Of a DNA stretch of 12,331 nucleotides, positions 7,560 through 12,331 are shown piece after piece. The notes under the pieces are model-generated. The model did not search any database, had not been told where the DNA came from, and worked only from the letters and a program-made list of their open reading frames with translations. Positions within the stretch are counted from its first letter, which is position 1. Each line of letters opens with the position of its first letter. Both the position numbers and the translations under genes were made by a program. Source of the DNA: Paraglomus occultum (Eukaryota; Glomeromycota; Glomeromycetes; Paraglomerales; Paraglomeraceae); contig CAJVPJ010001100.1 in NCBI GenBank assembly GCA_910592205.1, positions 1-12,331 on the forward strand, in the 5' to 3' direction.

Positions 7560-7860
7560 TTAAACTATGGTTTATCCCCAGTAATAATATTTTGAAAACC
7601 ATTGTCCAGATACTCGAGAAGTTGTCTGGAAACCTCAACCCTCTTGCTTATTCTCATCAGAAAGCACATAAGGGATCCATTTTACACATACTTTTTTTGA
7701 CAGAAAGTTTATTGTGCAAGATGGTTTCAATGCATCCTGAATACTCTCAATGCTAATATTGAGGTCTTTAACAATAACCACTTCACAGGGACATGCAGAA
7801 CAGAAAGCATTTTCAATGCTCCGATTATCCAGCTTTAAATGCTTCAATCATGCAGTAAAT
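7560..7860 (-). pseudogene. Mariner-type transposase fragment, frameshifted
   Basis: On the minus strand one frame reads VVIVKDLNISIESIQDALK then KVCVKWIPYVLSDENKQ (7847-7635). This matches the second helix-turn-helix of mariner transposases and the conserved link (KVCARWVPHLLTxEQK type). After a frameshift near 7643 it continues RVEVSRQLLEYLDNGFQNII, TGD and a stop at 7567-7565. The TGD is the position of the first catalytic Asp, normally TGDETW, but here the next residues are KP and then a stop. The rest of the catalytic core is missing or unrecognisable. Neither terminal repeat could be identified. It is a dead fragment, probably of a copy originally about 1.3 kb long. Confidence 0.65.
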
Positions 7861-9306
7861 AGTGCATTTGGATAGCACTTTAGTCTCTTCAGCAATCGAC
7901 TAACTCTTTGTGAATGCTGTCTAACTAGATCAGGTGCTTTGCCCTCCATTGATATCAGTGTGCCACATGGTTAGTTCTTTATGGGGAGGAGTTTGATCAT
8001 TATTTTTGTCAGTTGATTGTAGAAAATGTAGAAGTTGAAGGTTATCATTATGGAATTGTTTTTGTAAAGCATATATATGTTTTGTAGGTTTATTTGTCAG
8101 TATAATTATAATTTGGAGTGTGTTAAGTCCGTAACTATTTATTTGTACATGTGCATTTGATTACAGTTAATATGAAAAATTAAATTGTATTTGGACGAAA
8201 TTACTTAAAAAAGTTATGTTGGGTTTTGTAGGAGTAATGTATAGAAAGGAGATAACTGGCTTTTCTGGGGGAATTTAATATTGTGATAGGTAAGGTAATA
8301 TGTAAGTAAGGAAGAAATTAATTAAGAAAGTAGGATTTTATTTGGCCGCTTTTGTATCATTCTATGTAATACGGTATGTTATAGTCTATACATGGTGGTT
8401 TTTCAGAACTTGGGTTCCGTTCTTCGTAGTGTATTGTAGCGTGCTGATGTTTAAAATTGTCAGAAAATTTACTCCTTTGCTTATAGTTGTAGGATAACTG
8501 TAGGACGCAAACGGGGAACGAAATATAATTGGTTTTTGTAAATGTTGAAAACATCGAGTTTTGTTTTGGTTGTGCCCCCCCGCCGTTGGTTTCTCTATAA
8601 TAAACTTTATTTTCTTTGTAAAATAATGAACAATGTTCGTCGTATTGTGGATGACTTTGATTTTAGCATCGATTATGATTGTATATTTATTAGTCTGTGG
8701 TCAGATTAGCCAAATGCTGTAAGCAGCAGCAGCAAATAAACGTATTGTAATTACGTTACGGAATTCATAGTAATTCCGCGTGTTGATTGGATTGCGCGAC
8801 GGGTTAATACGAATGCTAAAAATTACAAAAGTGGGGGAGTTTGTAATTTTCATCAATATTATTATATAAGATAACCACTATTTATGCATCATGCTCAACA
8901 GCATTATTCCATTAATGTCAATACAGGGGCGAGGCCCTTCATAAATTTATAACTGGTTCTAAGTTTAAACAGATAATTGTTTATTTATATTGATTGTTTT
9001 GCAAAAGATCGTTGTACTAACACCTGACAATAATTTGAGCAAATAAGCTTGCTCTCTCGCAATAAATTATTACACCGATTCGATTGTAATACAACTTCGA
9101 AATACACCACATTCATTATTTTCATGCCTTATATATTTGCTGTTTGTATATTGTACGTTAGTTGTGACCAATAGCCATTTCGAAATTAAATTCGGCATCT
9201 TCGCCGGCATACATTGTCACCAATAAATAATATTGTCTCAATGTTCCTCTTAACATTTCGTTCGTCTTTCATGATACATTTTATAGTCGTAGATTATTAA
9301 GTAATC
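7861..9306. other. Long AT-rich region without a supported gene
   Basis: No recognisable exon is seen on either strand. Visible small structures are a run of seven C at 8575-8581, four GCA units at 8723-8734, a 7-bp inverted repeat with a 6-nt loop (CGGAATT-CATAGT-AATTCCG, 8759-8778), and CCAAT boxes at about 9169 and 9219. The part next to 9307 must hold the promoter of the Hsp70-like gene; TTATATATT near 9126 is a possible TATA element but lies rather far upstream. Confidence 0.4.
8759..8778. repeat. Short inverted repeat (possible hairpin)
   Basis: CGGAATT and AATTCCG flank a six-base loop. It contains an EcoRI-type GAATTC. No function is indicated. Confidence 0.5.
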
Positions 9307-11790
9307 ATGTTTGATGTTTCGAATTTCCGTGTTGTAGTCGGCATCGGTAAGTGTACGGGGCGAGCGAAGAATAGGAGGAGGGAAATATGAAATGCTCGTA
9401 TGATTGTGACAAAAACAGAATCAAGGAAAGTAAGAATTAACTTTAATCAACTTGCATTGTAGACTTTGGAACAATTTACTCCGGTAAATGCTATAATGTA
9501 TAAAATGCGTACTAAATGTATCTAAATCTCGAGACTAATGCTTTATGCTCTCAATAGGCTATGCCTTTGCTAACAAAACAGATCCGGATGAAATCATAAG
9601 CCAAGACACATGGTATGAACATATTAAACGCTTGGATTATATAAAAATTATGTAATTGAGAGGACGGTAAATATTACTACTGTTTATCCCCTCATTTCAG
9701 GCCGGATCAAAAGGGTACTCTAAGAACACCCACCGTTCTCCAATATGACAATCACTGGAATGTATTCAAGTGGGGTTATCCTGCATTGACTGAGTATGAG
9801 ACTCTCAAAAAGAAGAAAATATCTGCTCGGAATGAGACTCAAACTGTAGAGATGTTCAAATTGCATCTGATTGACACACTTGGGCATCAAAAGCCGCCAT
9901 TACCGAAAGGGCTAACCTGTTGGAAAGCTATTACAGATTATCTCAAAGCACTGAATCAGGTAGATAACGATCAGATTTATATTTACCCCAATGATGAAAA
10001 AATAAAAACTTTATGACTGAAGTTTTACCGTTACATGAATATTTAATTGTCAGTTGTCTGTTTGCTTTGTTAATTTTTTTACTGTTTTATATCGCCATAG
10101 TCTATTAAGAAGACATTGCTAATAAAATGGCCGGAGTTGCACTATCACTCTCAAGTGCTCAAAATCATGACTATACCAGCAGAATTAGATGGGAATACAT
10201 TGTGTATGATGCGCAAATGCGCGTACGAGGCGGAAATAATAAACACTTTAGACTCGAAAGATTTGGTGTTTGCGACTGAACGTAAGAATATATGCTAAAA
10301 TTAATCAAACTTTTAATACATTAACAATATTCTTTCTTAACAGCCGAGGCAACTGCGATATATTGCGTGAGGTCGTTGAATCTTAAACCAGGCTGTAAGT
10401 ATTTGCATTTACGTATTCACCGAGAATCGAGACACTATAATTACTAATTAGAAAACGCCCTAAAGCTGCTTTCTTAGTGGTAGACTGCGATTTAGACACA
10501 GTAGACCTCACTTTACGCACTTTTCTTGCTACTCGCAAACTATCCAAAGTCACTGATCGCACTGGTGACTTTTGCGGCAGTACCTTCGTTGATCGTGAAT
10601 TTATAAAATATATTGCGTCAGTGGTAGGCGAATCGGCTATGCGTATTTTCAAGGAAAAGCACAAAGTCGCGTTCCAGTACATGATTAAACAGTTCTGCGA
10701 TAGAGTCAAATTTGTTTTCGATGGGGACCGTGAAAAATTTGAGACGACAAACTTCGAATTCGATGTTGGGAGATTCTGTCCAGAATTGATGCAATACGTT
10801 CAGGGAGACAAAAAAAAACGAATGAAAGAAGAAGATTGGATAATCGAACTGGATTACGAAACCGTTAAAAGTTGTTTTGATCCAGTCGTTAATAGGATTT
10901 TACAGTTAATAGAGACCCAGTTGGGGAGGTCGAGACTGGCTACGTCAGCAATATTCTTGGTCGGAGAACTTTCAGAGTCAATATACTTATTACAGAGAGT
11001 TAGGCGTAAATTCTCGAGTAAAGTTGATACCATTGCAGTTCCACCCTTTCCTCTTGCTGCTGTCGCACGGGGCGCGGTATACTATGGTATGTAAGAAAAA
11101 CTGTTATGTACAAGGCATATTGCAATTAGTGTAACCAGCGATTATGTATCTTCGTATAAGGTCTCGACATAAGCTTCGAGGTGGCGGCCGGACCTAGTCT
11201 TGCAAGACCAAGTTTCGAGGCGACTGCAGGACCAAGTCTCGCAGATCCAAGTCTCGGTGTGAATGCAGTAACGACCCGTGTCGTGAAACGCTATGGTATT
11301 AAATTCAAGTCAGAATGGAAACCAGGAGACCCACTTTCACGTCGCACTGCTGATGGTCATATATACGTCTTCAAAACTATTGCTCAGCGTGAGATAATGA
11401 TATCTGACGATTCCGAATTTACATATGAATTGATACCATCATCCAATCAGACACAAGTAGAGGTTGACTTTTACACTACGTGTCGAGATGACGTAAGATA
11501 TTGTGATGAACTCGGCGTAGTGTCGTTGGGACAGCTGCTTATTGGTGAGTCATAGAAGTATATGGCAATTTGGACGCAAAATCCATAACTATGAGGATTG
11601 GAGAGTCATAAACGACTACAACGATTTGTATTTTATTAACAAGATATTTGCTGTAGATGTACCTACAAAAATTGGACTTGATCGGACAGTAACTGTGAGC
11701 CTCATATTTAGGAAAACAGAAACAAGAGTAGAGTTCAGTGTGGCCGGGAAGACATATGGAAAAGTTTCATACAGTCCCGATGTCTTCTAA
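9307..11790 (+). CDS. HSPA12A-like Hsp70 relative, nine exons, 581 residues, intact frame
   Basis: Exons are 9307-9346, 9463-9483, 9558-9612, 9701-9959, 10101-10281, 10344-10394, 10466-11086, 11161-11544 and 11657-11790. The eight introns are GT-AG, 62-141 nt, and the frame closes without error. The actin-like ATPase fold is clear: VVVGIDFGTIYSGYAFA (residues 9-25), EPEATAIYC (185-193), FLVVDCDLDTVDLT (205-218), GDFCGSTFVD (236-245), FLVGELSES (366-374) and the domain end ARGAVYYG. A beta-type substrate region follows (TRVVKRYGIKF to the end). This is the cytosolic HSPA12A-type branch, expanded in AM fungi. Three glycines of the second phosphate loop (normally DCGGGT) are replaced by DLD, the second Thr of DFGTTYSG is Ile, and VGGFSES is VGELSES, so ATP binding may be lost. 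A 13-residue tandem repeat sits at 414-446. The start is the only ATG giving a family-like N-terminus just ahead of the first strand. Confidence 0.9.
11172..11267 (+). repeat. 39-bp tandem repeat inside the Hsp70-like gene
   Basis: Two full 39-bp units (11172-11210 and 11211-11249) and a partial third from 11250 encode SFEVAAGPSLARP, SFEATAGPSLADP and SLGVNAV. They stand immediately after YYGLDI, where related proteins pass directly into the TRVLKxxYGI strand. The unit is a whole number of codons, so copy-number change keeps the frame. Confidence 0.85.
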
Positions 11791-12140
11791 AATAACGAAC
11801 ATATATCTTACTAATTGGTTTAGCTTTTTCTTATCCCTTAAATTATATTATTTATGCACTTTGGCCTTGGTGAATTATACATATCCATAAGTGATAATTT
11901 TCTGACAGCTACTCATTTCGATGAGTTTTTAAACCGTATGCAGAATAAAAAATGTGCAACAAATCAAAAGGTCACATCACCCAGTGTTAATCATACATTT
12001 AGAGAGGGATTGCACTTAGGGGTTGCTTAGGTTGCACTTAGGGAGGTCCCACTCTGTAGTTTGTTGGAACCTTAGATCCATAACTAGCATTATCCAAAGT
12101 CATGTAATCCTCAGTTGTGATTATCATAAATTGTGGCAAT
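11791..12140. other. 3' flank of the Hsp70-like gene, no further gene
   Basis: No recognisable exon is present. TTGCACTTAGGG occurs twice (about 12010-12021 and 12032-12043) with GTTGCTTAG between. GGGAGGTC at 12041-12048 is the reverse complement of GACCTCCC at 12177-12184, which starts the minisatellite. Confidence 0.45.
11921..11936 (+). terminator. Perfect hairpin with TTCG tetraloop in the 3' flank of the Hsp70-like gene
   Basis: ACTCAT-TTCG-ATGAGT followed by TTTT lies about 130 bases after the stop codon. UUCG is a very stable RNA tetraloop. An AATAAA string follows at about 11943. It may be part of the 3' untranslated region or transcript-end structure; fungal genes do not normally end at such hairpins, so the terminator label is only positional. 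Confidence 0.3.
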
Positions 12141-12152
12141 CCCAAATTTGGG
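12141..12152. repeat. 12-bp perfect palindrome containing a CArG-type site
   Basis: CCCAAATTTGGG is perfectly palindromic, and its core CCAAATTTGG fits the CC(A/T)6GG consensus bound by SRF-type MADS-box factors. Whether it is used is unknown. Confidence 0.45.
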
Positions 12153-12178
12153 AATAAGACTTGGCGTGCATCAGTCGA

Positions 12179-12292
12179 CCTCCCATACAGTCACCTCCCA
12201 TACAGTCACCTCCCATACAGTCACATTTGCTTACAGTCACACATTTGTTCAGTTCCGAATTTTTTCATAGTAAATTTCCTCCCACACAGTCA
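12179..12292 (+). repeat. 15-bp minisatellite with degenerate copies
   Basis: Three identical head-to-tail units of CCTCCCATACAGTCA (12179-12223) are followed by a degenerate copy, CATTTGCTTACAGTCA (12224-12239), and a separate near-copy, CCTCCCACACAGTCA (12278-12292). The core ACAGTCA recurs in all five. It may extend beyond the window edge. Confidence 0.85.
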
Positions 12293-12331
12293 CATTCATA
12301 GTGTTAGTCACAATCACACGATTTTGGATTC

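Noticed and set aside
8357-8554. 65-codon minus-strand frame
   Set aside because: No recognisable motif, no splice context, isolated in an empty region.
9960-10015. Continuation of the Hsp70-like exon 4 frame past CAG to the TGA
   Set aside because: CAG followed by GTAGAT is a good donor, and splicing to 10101 restores the family sequence (SIKKTLLIKWPEL); the extension is intronic.
10478-10490. Alternative exon 7 start after TTCTTAG at 10477
   Set aside because: It is in frame but removes the conserved AFLVV strand before VDC; the acceptor ending at 10465 keeps it.
10383-10709. 108-codon minus-strand frame
   Set aside because: Antisense to the Hsp70-like exon carrying conserved VDC and GDFCGSTFVD motifs.
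12179-12292. CRISPR-like array
   Set aside because: Units are contiguous 15-mers without spacers and the DNA is eukaryotic, so this is a minisatellite.

Overview
The window is fungal nuclear DNA, AT-rich outside its genes. Exons are joined by short GT-AG introns of about 60-140 nt. The two best-preserved genes belong to families that are strongly expanded in arbuscular mycorrhizal fungi (Glomeromycotina such as Rhizophagus, Diversispora, Gigaspora): a BTB-BACK-TLDc protein and an HSPA12A-like Hsp70 relative. A secreted Kre9/KNH-type cell-wall protein relic and relics of DNA transposons fit the same picture. I infer a Glomeromycotina contig but cannot name the species.

Layout. Positions 1-377 (minus) hold the 5' part of an unrecognised protein gene that runs off the left edge. 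Positions 622-945 (plus) carry a SAM-like domain remnant with one in-frame stop. Positions 946-2700 contain no gene I can name, only three plus-strand open stretches that look partly coding (1684-1956 and 2297-2629). Positions 2819-3710 (minus) are a four-exon pseudogene of a secreted protein with two tandem Kre9/KNH-like domains, broken by two stops and three frameshifts. Positions 4510-6053 (minus) are a two-exon BTB-BACK-TLDc gene whose only visible defect is a one-base frameshift at the start of the TLDc core. Positions 6132-6243 (plus) look like a CCAAT/TATA core promoter with no clear gene behind it.

Positions 6546-7860 are a small transposon graveyard. It holds a 563-bp element with perfect 31-bp inverted ends that carries its own CCAAT, TATA and tandem repeats; a 129-bp pogo-like miniature element; and a frameshifted mariner transposase fragment on the minus strand. 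Positions 7861-9306 are mostly empty.

Positions 9307-11790 (plus) hold the one gene that reads cleanly from start to stop: nine exons and 581 residues of an HSPA12A-type Hsp70 relative. Its fold motifs are kept, but the ATP phosphate-loop glycines are replaced, and a 13-residue tandem repeat sits where the nucleotide-binding domain ends. The right end (12000-12331) holds a 15-bp minisatellite and short palindromes.

The genes do not form an operon or an obvious pathway. The window reads as one copy each of several expanded fungal families in different states of decay, with small DNA transposons in between. The strongest candidate for something new is the intact Hsp70-like gene with a degenerate nucleotide site and an added repeat. 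No complete novel multi-gene system is visible.
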